Shown piece after piece: positions 21,497 through 30,733 of a stretch of DNA of 64,000 bases (within the stretch, counting starts at the first letter, position 1; each line of letters starts with the position of its first letter). This stretch comes from Azohydromonas australica DSM 1124. Lineage in GTDB: Bacteria > Pseudomonadota > Gammaproteobacteria > Burkholderiales > Burkholderiaceae_C. A model generated the notes under the pieces. It was given only the letters and a program-made list of their open reading frames with translations, was not told the origin of the DNA and made no database searches. Location: contig NZ_KE387203.1 of NCBI RefSeq assembly GCF_000430725.1, positions 265,657 through 329,656 of the forward strand. Reading direction: 5' to 3'. Made by a program: the position numbers and the translations under genes.

Positions 21497-22507
21497 TCAG
21501 AAGATCAGCTCGCTGAGCCAGTACGACAGCGCCGCCACGGTGGCAGCGGCCGGGATGGTCAGGATCCAGGCCCACACGATGTTGCCCGCCACGCCCCAGC
21601 GCACGGCCGAGGCGCGCTGCGTGGAGCCCACGCCGACGATGGCGCCGGTGATGGTGTGGGTGGTGGACACCGGCACGCCCAGCGCGGTGGCGAAGAACAG
21701 CGTCATCGCCCCGCCCGTCTCGGCACAGAAGCCGCCCACGGGCTTGAGCTTGGTCAGGCGCTGGCCCATGGTCTGCACGATGCGCCAGCCGCCGAACATG
21801 GTGCCCAGGCCGATGGCGATGTAGCAGGCGGCGATCACCCAGCCCGGCGGCATGCTGTCGCCGGCCGATGCGTAACCCGAGGAAATCAGCAGCAGCCAGA
21901 TGATGCCGATGGTCTTCTGCGCATCGTTGCCGCCGTGGCCCAGCGAGTACAGGCCCGCGGACACCAGCTGCAGCCGGCGGAACCAGTTGTCCACGCGCAG
22001 CGGCGAGCTGCGCCTGCAGATCCAGGACACCGCCACCATCAGCAGCGAGCCCAGCAGGAAGCCCAGCACGGGCGACACGACGATGAACAGCACCGTCTTG
22101 AGCACGCCGCTCCACACCAGCGGCCCGGTGCCGGCCTTGGCCAGCGTGGCGCCCACGATGCCGCCGATGAGCGCGTGCGAGGAACTCGACGGGATGCCGT
22201 AGAACCAGGTGACGACGTTCCAGACGATGGCGCCCACGAGCGCGCCAAAGATGACGTGCAGGTCCACCACCGAGGGATCGACGATGCCCTTGCCCACGGT
22301 GGCGGCCACCTTGAGCTGGAACACCGTGATCGCCACCACGTTGAAGAAGGCGGCAAACAGCACCGCCTGCTGAGGCTTGAGCACGCCGGTGGACACGACG
22401 GTGGCGATGGAGTTCGCCGCGTCGTGGAAGCCGTTCATGAAGTCGAAAGCGAGGGCCAGCACCACGAGCAGCGCCACGACCCAGAAGCCGGTCTGGATGG
22501 GATCCAT
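21497..22507 (-). CDS. pit: PiT-family inorganic phosphate transporter
   Basis: A 336-residue low-affinity phosphate/H+ (metal-phosphate) symporter of the inner membrane. It has the duplicated PiT signatures: FDFMNGFHDAANSIATVVSTGVL near the N-terminus and WRIVQTMGQRLTKLKPVGGF plus PVSTTHTITGAIVG in the second half (pieces), with about ten hydrophobic segments. YSLGHGGNDAQKTIGI matches the GxNDA signature of the second repeat. It is 28 bp downstream of a DUF47 gene, the standard partner, and ends at a strong terminator. Confidence 0.95.
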   Translation of the reverse strand: MDPIQTGFWVVALLVVLALAFDFMNGFHDAANSIATVVSTGVLKPQQAVLFAAFFNVVAITVFQLKVAATVGKGIVDPSVVDLHVIFGALVGAIVWNVVTWFYGIPSSSSHALIGGIVGATLAKAGTGPLVWSGVLKTVLFIVVSPVLGFLLGSLLMVAVSWICRRSSPLRVDNWFRRLQLVSAGLYSLGHGGNDAQKTIGIIWLLLISSGYASAGDSMPPGWVIAACYIAIGLGTMFGGWRIVQTMGQRLTKLKPVGGFCAETGGAMTLFFATALGVPVSTTHTITGAIVGVGSTQRASAVRWGVAGNIVWAWILTIPAAATVAALSYWLSELIF

Positions 22508-22535
22508 GAATGAAAAGGCAACGCGCCGCGCGGCT

Positions 22536-23183
22536 TCAGGAGTTCTCGAGGACGATGCCCTCGATCAGGTTGGCCACGTCCTCGCAACGGTCGGAGATGG
22601 ATTCGAGCTGCTCGTAGATCGCCTTGAGCTTGATGAGCTCGCGCACGTCGGGTTCCTGGCGGAAGAGCTTGGACATGGCGCTGCGCATCACGCGGTCGGC
22701 GTCGGATTCGAGCTTGTCGATCTCCTCGCAGGTCTTGATGGCGGCCTCGGCCACCGCCGGCACGTTGAGCTTGGGCAGCAGCGACACCGCGTGCTGCACG
22801 CGCTCGCAGCACTTGACGCTGAGCTCGGCCAGCGAGCGCAGCTCCTCCGTGACGGCATGCACGTCGTACAGCGCCATGGTCTCGGCCGTGTCCTGCAGCA
22901 GGTCCAGCACGTCGTCCATGGCGTTGATCAACGACAGGATCTGCTCGCGGTCGATGGGAGTGATGAAGGTCTTGTGCAGCAGCCGGTTGACCTCGGCGGT
23001 GACCTTGTCGGCATCGTGCTCGGCGGTGTCCACACCGTCGGCATGGCGCTGGCGCAGGGCCGGATCGGCGTAGTGCTCGATCATCAGCATGAAGGCCCGC
23101 GAGCCCTCGGCAATCTTCGCGCCGTGCTGGTTGAACAGCTCGAAGAAATTGCCCTCCTTGGGCAGCAGCTTGGAAAACAGCAT
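22536..23183 (-). CDS. DUF47/PhoU-like protein, Pit accessory
   Basis: A 215-residue, all-helical cytoplasmic protein of the DUF47 (PhoU-like, TIGR00153) family that is almost always encoded with Pit transporters and is thought to modulate their activity. Features: MLFSKLLPKEGNFFELFNQH, EVNRLLHKTFITPIDREQIL, LINAMDDVLDLLQDTAETM in pieces, and the ISDRCEDVANLIEG motif with acidic metal-binding positions. It is first gene of the DUF47-pit operon. A candidate -10 and PHO-box-like repeats lie upstream. The ATG at 23183 is preceded by GAGAGGAC as Shine-Dalgarno. Confidence 0.93.
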   Translation of the reverse strand: MLFSKLLPKEGNFFELFNQHGAKIAEGSRAFMLMIEHYADPALRQRHADGVDTAEHDADKVTAEVNRLLHKTFITPIDREQILSLINAMDDVLDLLQDTAETMALYDVHAVTEELRSLAELSVKCCERVQHAVSLLPKLNVPAVAEAAIKTCEEIDKLESDADRVMRSAMSKLFRQEPDVRELIKLKAIYEQLESISDRCEDVANLIEGIVLENS

Positions 23184-23276
23184 GTCGTCCTCTCGTCCAG
23201 CCGTGCGGCCGGCGTGCCGGTGGCGCGTCGCAGTAAAGCGCCGCCACGGCAGGGGTTCAGAGTTGGCAAACCCGGG

Positions 23277-23342
23277 ATTCTACGGGGGGGGCCGCTACCG
23301 TCCGGCCACCCGGCAGCTTCGAAAGTGACGGCTCTGTGACAT
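23277..23342 (-). promoter_or_regulatory. Promoter and PHO-box-like repeats of the DUF47-pit operon
   Basis: On the minus strand TAGAAT followed by CCC (23277-23282) is a likely -10. Upstream, ATGTCAC-AGAG-CCGTCAC (23325-23342) gives two 7-mers, each matching 5 of 7 positions of CTGTCAT, with the 4-base spacer and 11-bp period of PhoB boxes; 13 of 18 positions match the E. coli consensus by my count. The box lies about 43 bp above the -10, not at the usual -35 position of PhoB-activated genes. Confidence 0.4.
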
Positions 23343-23406
23343 TCGCGAGACAACCGCGAGGCCTGCCCCAGCGCTCAAACCGCCTCGGGCAGGCGGCGGG
23401 CCAGCC

Positions 23407-23916
23407 TCAGCGCCAGTCGCCGTCCAGGCGCTCGATGGGCTGGTCGTGCACCGTCCGCAGCAGCTCCGGCGGCGTCTCCTGGCGCCCCGGCCAGTGCAGC
23501 GCCGGCGCCAGCTCGCCCAGAGGCGCCAGTACGAAGGCGCGCTCGTGCGCGCGCGGGTGCGGCAGCGTCAGCACCGGGTCGTCCTGGCACAGGTCGCCGT
23601 AGAGCAGCAGGTCCAGGTCCAGCGTGCGCGGCGCGTTGCGGTAGGGGCGCTCGCGACCGTGATCGAGCTCGATGGCCTGCAACTGCCGCAGCAATTCCAT
23701 GGGCGCCAGGGTGGTGTCGAGCGCCGCCACGGCGTTGAAGAAGTCTGGCCCCTGCGCATCCACCGGCGCGCTGCGCCACAGCGAGGACACGCCGGCCAGC
23801 CGGCTGCGGGGCAGCGCCTCCAGGGCCCGCAGCGCCGCGCGCAGCGTGGCGCGCGCGTCGCCCAGGTTGGCGCCCAGGCCGACCCAGGCGCGCACGGGCA
23901 CGGCAGGCACGCTCAC
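23407..23916 (-). CDS. folK: 2-amino-4-hydroxy-6-hydroxymethyldihydropteridine pyrophosphokinase
   Basis: HPPK transfers pyrophosphate from ATP to 6-hydroxymethyl-7,8-dihydropterin in folate synthesis. The 169-residue protein has [18 protein letters not shown], the catalytic loop segment [20 protein letters not shown] (R-x-x-x-x-x-x-LDLDLL) and [16 protein letters not shown]. The start is GTG at 23916, overlapping the pcnB stop as GTGA, which implies translational coupling; GTG codons slightly downstream are alternatives. It is last in hda-HAD-pcnB-folK. Confidence 0.95.
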   Translation of the reverse strand: MSVPAVPVRAWVGLGANLGDARATLRAALRALEALPRSRLAGVSSLWRSAPVDAQGPDFFNAVAALDTTLAPMELLRQLQAIELDHGRERPYRNAPRTLDLDLLLYGDLCQDDPVLTLPHPRAHERAFVLAPLGELAPALHWPGRQETPPELLRTVHDQPIERLDGDWR

Positions 23917-25484
23917 AGCGAGGACGGCGGCTCTGGCGCCACCGCGTCGCTGCCGCCGGCGCCCGCGGGCTTGCGGCGACGGCGGCGGCGCTTGCGCGCG
24001 GGCGCGTCGCCGGACTCGGATTCGGACTCGGCCGCCGGTGCGGCATCGGCCGAGTCCGGCGCCTGGCGCACCGCCTCGCGTGCCGCGCCACCGCCGCCAC
24101 CACGCTTGCGCCGCTGCGGATGCGCGGCCTCGCGCACCGCCTGCACCAGCGCCTCGCGCTCCTCCGTCGTGCCCAGAGCGAAGTCCTCCCACCACTCGGC
24201 CAGGTCGGCGTCGGCCTGGCCGACATCGGCGCGCAGGCGCAGGAAGTCGTAGCCGGCACGGAAGCGCGGCTGCTCCACCAGCGCGAAGGGCGCGTTACCC
24301 GTGCGGCGGTCGAAGCGCGGCTGCATCAGCCAGATCTCGCGCATGTCCGCGGCGAGCTTGCCGCGGCCGGAGATGTCGCCGATGCGCGCGTCGAACACCG
24401 CGTCGATGGCCTGCTGCAGCGCCGGCACCGGCGGCTCGCCGGCGTCGCGCAGCTGCGCCCAGCGCGACTGCACGTCGTGCCACAGCATGCACGCCAGCAT
24501 GAAGCTCGGCGCCACGGCGCGGCCTTCGGCCACGCGGCGGTCGGTGTCCTCCAGCGCGGCGCGGATGAAGCGCTCGCGGGCCTCGTCGGCCTCCAGCACC
24601 ATCTGCAGCAGCGGGAAGACGCGGTGCATGCCCTGCTTGCGCAGCTCGTCGAGGCTGCGCAGCGCGTGGCCCGTCTGCAGCAGCTTGATCATCTCGTCGA
24701 ACATGCGCGAGACGGGCACGTTCTCCATCAGGTCGAGCATGCGCACGATGGGCTCGCGCGTGCGCGCCTCGATCTCGAAGCCCAGCTTCGCGGCGAAGCG
24801 CACCACGCGGATCATGCGCACCGGGTCCTCGCGGTAGCGCAGCTCGGCGTCGCCGATGATGCGCAGCAGCCGCTTCTTCACGTCGCGCACGCCGCCGTGG
24901 TAGTCCACCACGATGCGCGTGGTGGGGTCGTAGTACAGGGCGTTGATGGTGAAGTCGCGCCGCGCCGCGTCCTCGATCTGCGGCCCCCAGACGTTGTCGC
25001 GCAGCACGCGCCCGCTGGCGTCCACCACGTGGCTCTTGCCCGCGAGCTCGGTCTTGGAGGTCTTCTCGTTGCCTTCCACCTGCTCCGCGGCGCTGGCGTC
25101 GAGGTAGGCGCGGAAGGTGGACACCTCCACCACCTCATGGTCGCGCCCGCGCCCGAAGATGACGTGCACGATGCGGAAGCGCCGCCCGATGATGAAGGCG
25201 CGGCGGAACAGTGCCTTGACCTCCTCGGGCGTGGCGTTGGTGGCCACGTCGAAGTCCTTGGGCCGCAGGCCCACCAGCAGGTCGCGCACCGCGCCGCCGA
25301 CGATGTAGGCCTCGAAGCCCGCCTCCTGCAGCGTGCGCACCACCTTGACGGCGCGGTCGTCAAGCAGCGAGGCGTCGATGCCGTGCTCCGATTCGGGCAC
25401 CTCCACGCGCTCGCCCAGCGGGATGCGGGGCTTGGCCGCGGACTTGCCGCCGCCGAGCAGCCGGCCGATGAGGGTCTTGATCAT
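23913..25484 (-). CDS. pcnB: Poly(A) polymerase I
   Basis: PcnB adds 3' poly(A) tails to RNAs, marking them for decay. The 523-residue product has the nucleotidyltransferase signature [28 protein letters not shown] (in pieces: GGAVRDLL and the DFD aspartates), followed by [27 protein letters not shown] and [20 protein letters not shown], typical of the PcnB side of the PcnB/Cca superfamily. The tail from about residue 455 is highly basic ([22 protein letters not shown]). Its ATG overlaps the stop of the HAD phosphatase gene (ATGA), and its stop overlaps folK. The Cca alternative is less likely given length and basic tail. Confidence 0.94.
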   Translation of the reverse strand: MIKTLIGRLLGGGKSAAKPRIPLGERVEVPESEHGIDASLLDDRAVKVVRTLQEAGFEAYIVGGAVRDLLVGLRPKDFDVATNATPEEVKALFRRAFIIGRRFRIVHVIFGRGRDHEVVEVSTFRAYLDASAAEQVEGNEKTSKTELAGKSHVVDASGRVLRDNVWGPQIEDAARRDFTINALYYDPTTRIVVDYHGGVRDVKKRLLRIIGDAELRYREDPVRMIRVVRFAAKLGFEIEARTREPIVRMLDLMENVPVSRMFDEMIKLLQTGHALRSLDELRKQGMHRVFPLLQMVLEADEARERFIRAALEDTDRRVAEGRAVAPSFMLACMLWHDVQSRWAQLRDAGEPPVPALQQAIDAVFDARIGDISGRGKLAADMREIWLMQPRFDRRTGNAPFALVEQPRFRAGYDFLRLRADVGQADADLAEWWEDFALGTTEEREALVQAVREAAHPQRRKRGGGGGAAREAVRQAPDSADAAPAAESESESGDAPARKRRRRRRKPAGAGGSDAVAPEPPSSL

Positions 25485-26149
25485 GCGAAGAGCTTGAGGA
25501 TGGGCCAGCCGCGCTCGCGGGCGATTGCCTCCAGCGCGGAACCCGGGTTGGTGGCCACCGGCGAATCGACCTGCTCCAGCAGCGGCAGGTCGTTGGTGGA
25601 GTCGCTGTAGAAGTGCACGCGGCTGAAGTCGGCCTGCTGGTGCCCCAGCGCCGCGAGCCACTGGCGCACGCGCTCGATCTTGCCCTCGCGGTACGAGGGC
25701 ACGCCGTCGATCGCGCCGGTGACGCGACCCTGCGCGTCGCGCGCCAGGCGCAGCGCGATCAGGTGCGGCACGCCGAAGGCCGCGGCAATGGGCGCGGTGA
25801 CGAACTCGTTGGTCGCGGTGACGACGGCGCACAGGTGCCCGGCGTCCAGGTGCTTGCGCACCAGCGCCAGCGCCTGCGGCTGCATCTGCGGCCGGATCAC
25901 CTCCTGCATGAAGCGCTCGCGCGCGGCCAGCGCCTCGGCCTCGGGGCGGGTGCGCCAGGCGGAGGTGGCGAATTCGATGTACGCGGGCAGGTCCAGGCGC
26001 CCGGCCTGGTAGTCGGCGAAGAAGCCGTCGTTGCGCGCGCGCCAGGCCTCGCCGTCCACCCAGCCGAGCCGGACCATGAATTCGCCGAAGGCGTGGTCCG
26101 AGTCGCCGGGCAGCAGCGTGCCGTCGAGGTCAAAAAGAGCCAGTTCCAT
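25481..26149 (-). CDS. HAD-IB family phosphatase (SerB-like)
   Basis: A 222-residue haloacid dehalogenase-type phosphatase of subfamily IB. Motif I is ALFDLDGTLLPGD (nucleophile D7, acid D9), motif II is in AVVTATNEFVTAP, motif III is the K in REGKIERV, and motif IV is HFYSDSTNDLPLLE. Similar proteins are often annotated as phosphoserine-phosphatase-like, and several beta-proteobacterial members dephosphorylate histidinol phosphate or other small phosphates; the substrate here is unknown. It lies between hda and pcnB in a tight operon, overlapping pcnB by four bases. Confidence 0.88.
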   Translation of the reverse strand: MELALFDLDGTLLPGDSDHAFGEFMVRLGWVDGEAWRARNDGFFADYQAGRLDLPAYIEFATSAWRTRPEAEALAARERFMQEVIRPQMQPQALALVRKHLDAGHLCAVVTATNEFVTAPIAAAFGVPHLIALRLARDAQGRVTGAIDGVPSYREGKIERVRQWLAALGHQQADFSRVHFYSDSTNDLPLLEQVDSPVATNPGSALEAIARERGWPILKLFA

Positions 26150-26184
26150 GGGTCGATGCTTGTTCTTGTGTACGGGGCCGCGCC

Positions 26185-26862
26185 TCAGGCGCCCTCTTCG
26201 GCCAGCATGCGGCGCAGCAGCGGCACCGTCACCGCGCGGCGCTGTGCCAGCGCGAAGCCGTCGAGGCGGTCGAGCAGCCCCATGAGGTGCTTGAGGTCGC
26301 GGTCGAAGTGGTTCAGCAGGTAGTCCATCACGTCGTCGGAAAGCTCGATGCCGCGGCGCTGCGCCTCGTGCTGCAGCGTGGCGCGGGCCTCGCGCTCGGC
26401 CAGCGGCTGCAGCGCGAACACGTCGCCCCAGCCCAGCCGCGTGCGCAGGTCCTCGCGCACGGGCAGGTCCACCGGCGGCACCCGGCCCGCCGCGGCCACC
26501 TGCACCTGGAAGGTCGCGGCATCGATGAAGGCGGCAAACGCCGCCTGCTGGTGCAGCTCGTCGAGCCGGTCGCAGTCGTCCATGACAATCAGCGACCAGC
26601 CCTCGTCCACCTCCCAGGGCACCGGGTCGGCGGCGTTGAACCAGCCCACGCGCTCGCCGGCGAGCTGGCGCTCGTGCACCAGCGCCTGCAGCAGGTGCGT
26701 CTTGCCGCTGCCCTCCGGCCCCCAGAGGTACAGCGGCGCGAGCGCGCCCGAGGCCCGGCCGAGCCGGCGCAGGTGCTGCACGGCAGCCGTGTTGGCGCCG
26801 GGCACGAAGCCATCGAAGCTTGGCACCCGCTCGAAGGCGATCGGCAAGGGAATCTGTTTCAT
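26185..26862 (-). CDS. hda: DnaA regulatory inactivator Hda
   Basis: A 225-residue AAA+ protein related to DnaA domain III. Hda with the DNA-loaded beta clamp stimulates hydrolysis of DnaA-bound ATP. The N-terminus MKQIPLPIAFE is the clamp-binding peptide (QxxLPL-type). Walker A is WGPEGSGKTHLLQAL, Walker B is in LIVMDDCDRLDE, and sensor/arginine regions follow (VREDLRTRLGWGDVF, YLLNHFDRDLKHLMGLLDRLD in pieces). It heads hda-HAD-pcnB-folK. The 210 bp upstream is GC-rich and holds no recognisable gene; I saw no convincing promoter. Confidence 0.92.
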   Translation of the reverse strand: MKQIPLPIAFERVPSFDGFVPGANTAAVQHLRRLGRASGALAPLYLWGPEGSGKTHLLQALVHERQLAGERVGWFNAADPVPWEVDEGWSLIVMDDCDRLDELHQQAAFAAFIDAATFQVQVAAAGRVPPVDLPVREDLRTRLGWGDVFALQPLAEREARATLQHEAQRRGIELSDDVMDYLLNHFDRDLKHLMGLLDRLDGFALAQRRAVTVPLLRRMLAEEGA

Positions 26863-27072
26863 CCGGGTTGGGGTCCGGCCGACGCACCCCGGCCGCTCGC
26901 CGGTGCGACCGGCGGAAAACCGGTTCCACCGGCCAGGAAAGCCGGCGCGGTCGGCGGCAGGCGCGGCATCGCCAGTGGGTGCACTGGCACGGCCGGCCGC
27001 GGGCGGACTGCGGCGAGATTGTAGGCGGCCCCGCCGGACGCCCTGCGGGAGCGGGAATGGCGCGCGTGGCGC

Positions 27073-27951
27073 TCAGTGCAGCCGCGGCTGGCCGTGGCGG
27101 CGCAGCTCCTCCAGCCGCTCGGTGAGCGCCGGCGCATCGGCCGCCTGCGGGCGCTGGCGCAGGTACTGCGCCAGGTCCTGCGCCGCGGCGGCGTACTGGC
27201 CCAGCTCGGCTTGGCACAGGCCGCGGTCGCGCCGCTCCTCCCAGTCCTGCGGCAGCAGGATCACCAGGCGCTGCTCCACCGCCAGCAGCCGTACCCAGTC
27301 GCCGGCGCTGCGGTGAATCTCCTTGAGGTTGCGCAGCAGCCGCGCCAGGATCTCGCGCGGCGGCGAGGCCTGCAGGAACAGCTCCAGCGGCGCCTCGAAA
27401 TCGCCCACCAGACCCTGCTGGCGCCGGTAGGGCTGCAGCCGCTCGTCGAGCTGCTCGCGCGACAGCGAGCGCCCGTTGAACGGGTCCAGCACCACCTCGC
27501 CCTGCGGCATGTGCAGCTTGACCAGGAAATGCCCGGGGAAGGAGACGCCGCGCGCGTTCAGCCCGATGTGGCTGGCCAGCTCGATGTAGAGCAGCGCCAG
27601 CGTGATGGGAATGCCTCGGCGCGTGACCAGCACCTGGTGCAGGTAGCTGTTGGCGGGGTCGTAGTAGTCGTTGACATTGCCCGCGAAGCCCAGCTCCTGG
27701 AAGAAGTAGCGGTTGAGGCTGCGCAGCTTGAACATCGGCGCGGCGTCGGCCGGCAGCCGCCGGCGCAGCCGCTCGCCCAGCGCGTCCACCTCGTGCAGCA
27801 CGCCCTGGGTGTCGAGCTGCGGGTAGTCGTCCTGTGCGACGCTCACCGCCGCCTCGAAGGTGGAAATACTGGTGTCCTCGGCCACCAGCGCCGTGAAGTA
27901 CTCCAGCGCCGTCGGAGGCTGGAAATGCCGGGAATGCATGCCGCCGCTCAT
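27073..27951 (-). CDS. SirB1-family protein (transglutaminase-like fold plus TPR)
   Basis: A 292-residue protein with the SirB1 N-terminal domain (transglutaminase-like, residues about 40-190: NVNDYYDPANSYLHQVLVTRRGIPITLALLYIEL in pieces, then GLNARGVSFPGHFLVKL) and a C-terminal tetratricopeptide-like helical part (RDRGLCQAELGQYAAAAQDLAQYL). Biochemical function is unknown. A second in-frame ATG four codons on is an alternative start. TACACT seven bases before the first ATG and no Shine-Dalgarno point to a leaderless message. It lies downstream of murJ on the same strand, 23 bp after the murJ stop codon. Confidence 0.85.
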   Translation of the reverse strand: MSGGMHSRHFQPPTALEYFTALVAEDTSISTFEAAVSVAQDDYPQLDTQGVLHEVDALGERLRRRLPADAAPMFKLRSLNRYFFQELGFAGNVNDYYDPANSYLHQVLVTRRGIPITLALLYIELASHIGLNARGVSFPGHFLVKLHMPQGEVVLDPFNGRSLSREQLDERLQPYRRQQGLVGDFEAPLELFLQASPPREILARLLRNLKEIHRSAGDWVRLLAVEQRLVILLPQDWEERRDRGLCQAELGQYAAAAQDLAQYLRQRPQAADAPALTERLEELRRHGQPRLH

Positions 27952-27974
27952 GCGAACCAGTGTAGCCCTGGCGT

Positions 27975-29546
27975 TCAGGCCCGACGCAGCAACTGCTTCG
28001 GCTTCAGGCCGGCAAGCAACAGCGTGCCGAAGTACACCAGCGCCGCCCCGGCCAGCGAGGCGGCCATACAGCCGATGCGCACGAACTCAGGCATGTGCGC
28101 CCAGTCCAGGTGATCGTTGAGCCACGACAGCCCTGCGCCCATGGCCGCGCTGGCAGCCACCAGCTGCATGAGGTAACGGATCCAGCCCGGCCCGGGGCGC
28201 CAGCTGCCGCGGCGCCACAGCAGGAACAGCAGCGTGCCGGCGTTGACCAGCGCGCCCAGGCTGGTGGAGAGCGCCAGCCCGGCGATGCCCAGCCCGGCGC
28301 CAAACACGAACACGAGGTTGAACAGCTGCGTGAGGATGAGCACGCCCACCGCCACGCGCACCGGCGTGCGCATGTCCTGGCGCGCGTAGTAGCCCGGCGC
28401 CAGGATGCGGATCGACACGATGCCCATGAGCCCCACGCCGTAGCCCACCACTGCCAGCGCCGCGCCGCGCACGTTGGCCGGGTCGGCGGCGAAGGCGCCG
28501 CGCTGGTAAAGGGTAGCCACCAGCGGCTCGGCGAAGACCAGCAGCGCCATCGCGCAGGGCAGCGCCACCAGCAGCAGCTGGCGCAGGCCCCACTCCAGCA
28601 GATCGGAATAGCCCGCCTCGTCCTTGCGCGCGTGCGCGGCCGAGAGCTGCGGCGTGAGCACCACCCCCAGCGCCACGCCCAGCAGCGCGGTGGGGAATTC
28701 CATCAGCCGGTCGGCATAGGTCAGCAGCGACACCGCGCCGGCGCCGAGCTGGCTGGCGATCTGGGTGTTGATGAGCTGCGAGATCTGCGCCACCGACACG
28801 CCCAGCAGCGCCGGCGCCATCTTGCGCAGCACGTGGTGCACGCCCTCGTTCGCCCAGGCCTCGCGCAGCCGCCGCCACGTCAGCCCGAAACGCGGCCAGA
28901 CGCCGATGCGCCGCAGCGCCGGCACCTGCACCGCCAGCTGCAGCACGCCGCCGACCATCACGCCCGCGGCCAGCGCGTAGATGGGCTCGATGCCCCAGCG
29001 CCTGAACAGCGGCACGCCCAGGACCAGCGCGCCGATCCAGGCCAGGTTCAGCAGCACCGGCGTGGCTGCGGGCACGACGAAGCGGCGCCACGTGTTGAGG
29101 ATGCCCGCGGCCAGTGCCACCAGCGACATGCACAGGATGTAGGGGAACATCCAGCGCGTCATCACCACCGCCTCGTTGTAGCCGCCGGTCTCGCGCAGGC
29201 CCTCGCCCATCAGCCACACCAGCAGCGGCGCGCCGACCACGCCGACGATGCAGATCAGCACCAACGTCCACAGCAGCACGGTGGCCACGGCGTCGATCAG
29301 CCGCCGCGTCGCCTCGTCGCCGTCGCGCTCGTGCGACGCCGCCAGCAGCGGCACGAAGGCCTGCGAGAACGCGCCCTCGCCCACCAGGCGGCGCAGCAGG
29401 TTGGGGATGCGGAACGCGACGTTGAAGGCGTCGGTCAGCGCGTTGGCGCCGAAGACCGAGGCCTGGAGCAGGTCGCGCACCAGCCCGGTGATGCGCGAGG
29501 CGAGCGTGAGCAGGGAGACGGTGGACGCGGCCTTGAGCAGGTTCAT
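27975..29546 (-). CDS. murJ: Lipid II flippase MurJ
   Basis: MurJ (MviN) flips lipid II across the inner membrane for peptidoglycan synthesis; it is normally essential. The 523-residue protein has about 14 hydrophobic segments. It opens MNLLKAASTVSLLTLASRITGLVRD (in pieces), with the conserved FNVAFRIPNLLRRLVGEGAFSQAFVP region and the conserved R residues of the central cavity (R18/R24/R52-type positions in ASRITGLVRD and FRIPN). Divergent from rpsT, an arrangement frequent in proteobacteria. A perfect TATAAT about 80 bases upstream serves as -10. Confidence 0.96.
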   Translation of the reverse strand: MNLLKAASTVSLLTLASRITGLVRDLLQASVFGANALTDAFNVAFRIPNLLRRLVGEGAFSQAFVPLLAASHERDGDEATRRLIDAVATVLLWTLVLICIVGVVGAPLLVWLMGEGLRETGGYNEAVVMTRWMFPYILCMSLVALAAGILNTWRRFVVPAATPVLLNLAWIGALVLGVPLFRRWGIEPIYALAAGVMVGGVLQLAVQVPALRRIGVWPRFGLTWRRLREAWANEGVHHVLRKMAPALLGVSVAQISQLINTQIASQLGAGAVSLLTYADRLMEFPTALLGVALGVVLTPQLSAAHARKDEAGYSDLLEWGLRQLLLVALPCAMALLVFAEPLVATLYQRGAFAADPANVRGAALAVVGYGVGLMGIVSIRILAPGYYARQDMRTPVRVAVGVLILTQLFNLVFVFGAGLGIAGLALSTSLGALVNAGTLLFLLWRRGSWRPGPGWIRYLMQLVAASAAMGAGLSWLNDHLDWAHMPEFVRIGCMAASLAGAALVYFGTLLLAGLKPKQLLRRA

Positions 29547-29616
29547 GAGGCGGGCCGCGCAGGCGCGCTTGCTGCGAAAAAGAACCAGCGCGTCAGGGGG
29601 TCACGGCGGAAGCGGC

Positions 29617-29701
29617 AAAGCCGGCGATTATAGGAAGACCACCCGGCGCGCTCGGCAGCACTTTCGGACGTCAATCCTGAAATGCTATACTCGCCGGCTT
29701 T
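29617..29701. promoter_or_regulatory. Mirrored divergent promoters of murJ and rpsT
   Basis: Minus strand: TATAATCGCCGGCTTT (29617-29632) for murJ. Plus strand: TATACTCGCCGGCTTT (29686-29701) for rpsT. The two 16-mers differ at one base, so they form an inverted repeat with 53 bp between. Both carry strong -10 hexamers followed by the same discriminator/initial sequence. Confidence 0.65.
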
Positions 29702-29725
29702 CCACCCTGGACCCACTACACCAGC

Positions 29726-30043
29726 ATGGCCACCTCTTCCAAAGCCAAGAAGAAGACCGTCCGCATCGCGTCGGGCCGCAAGCGCGCGCGCCAGGACGTG
29801 AAGCTGAACGCCGCCAACACCGCGCTGCGTTCGAAGTTCCGCACCGCTATCAAGAACGTGCAGAAGGCCGTTGCCGCCGGTGATGCCGCCAAGGCCGCCG
29901 ACGTCTTCAAGGCTGCCCAGAGCGTCATCGACTCCGTCGCCGACAAGGGCATCTTCCACAAGAACAAGGCCGCCCGTTCGAAGAGCCGCCTGGCCGCCAA
30001 GGTCAAGGCTCTGTCGCTGGCGTCCACCGCTGCTGCTGCCTGA
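29726..30043 (+). CDS. rpsT: 30S ribosomal protein S20
   Basis: S20, a basic helical protein of the 30S body. The 105-residue product begins [22 protein letters not shown], has [20 protein letters not shown] and [21 protein letters not shown], and ends in an alanine tail, somewhat longer than the 87 residues of E. coli. TATACT lies 34 bp before the ATG. A strong terminator follows at 30066-30094, so it is monocistronic. Confidence 0.98.
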   Translation: MATSSKAKKKTVRIASGRKRARQDVKLNAANTALRSKFRTAIKNVQKAVAAGDAAKAADVFKAAQSVIDSVADKGIFHKNKAARSKSRLAAKVKALSLASTAAAA

Positions 30044-30065
30044 CAGACGGTTCCCAGGGGGATAG

Positions 30066-30094
30066 AAAAAGGCCCGCATCGCGGGCCTTTTTTC
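30066..30094 (+). terminator. Terminator of rpsT
   Basis: AAAAAGGCCCGC-ATC-GCGGGCCTTTTTT: compact GC stem with a six-T run, 23 bases after the rpsT stop. Confidence 0.95.
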
Positions 30095-30208
30095 ATGGCT
30101 GTAGCGCCTGCAAGGCGCCGGCCGCGGCCCGCGGTGCCCGTGGGCGCCCCCGGCTCGCCATGCGGGCTCAGCGCGCCAGCGTTGCGCGCGCTACCGGCAT
30201 CACCGGGC

Positions 30209-30604
30209 TCACTTGACCTCGGCCGCCCGGCCGGCGTCCTTTGCCGGGGCCTGGACTTCCTTGGCGCCGCCCTGCGGCGCGGCGGCCGGTGCCGGCGGCT
30301 TGTCCGGCAGCAGGCAGGCCTCGGCCACCTGCAGCTCGTTGTCGCGGGCGAAATTCATGACGAAGTCCCAGGCGCGCACGTCCACGTCCTTGAGCGCCTC
30401 GCTCACGATCACGCACTTGACGCCGTTGATGACGCGCGGAACGCACAGCGGCGAGTAACCGATGTGCGCACCCGGACCGGAGCGGGCCCCGCCGGGGCGG
30501 AAGGAGGACATGGCACCCGCCAGACGCTCGGCCCAGTCGCTGGGCCTGAAGGTGCGACCTTGTAGGGTGATCCCCTGGATGAAGACTTCTCGGGGTTTGG
30601 ACAT
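30209..30604 (-). CDS. DUF3579 domain protein
   Basis: A 131-residue protein of DUF3579, a small family confined largely to beta-proteobacteria and usually encoded beside argD/argF. The core (residues 1-90) reads SKPREVFIQGITLQGRTFRPSDWAERLAG, with CVPRVINGVKCVIVSEALKD and WDFVMNFARDNEL in pieces. The last 40 residues are Ala/Pro/Lys-rich. The chosen start (MSKPREVF) follows GGAATTCCTCTCCGC; a TATA-like CACAAT at 30664-30669 on this strand is a plausible -10. Function unknown. Confidence 0.85.
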   Translation of the reverse strand: MSKPREVFIQGITLQGRTFRPSDWAERLAGAMSSFRPGGARSGPGAHIGYSPLCVPRVINGVKCVIVSEALKDVDVRAWDFVMNFARDNELQVAEACLLPDKPPAPAAAPQGGAKEVQAPAKDAGRAAEVK

Positions 30605-30733
30605 GCGGAGAGGAATTCGGTGGGCGTGGGGCAACGGCCTCGTGGCCGCGCAAAGCGGGCGACATTGTGCCTGCTTACGGGTTTCCCCGAGCTGACGCCC
30701 CTAGCAGCTCACGGCGCTGGCCGTCCCGGCCAC

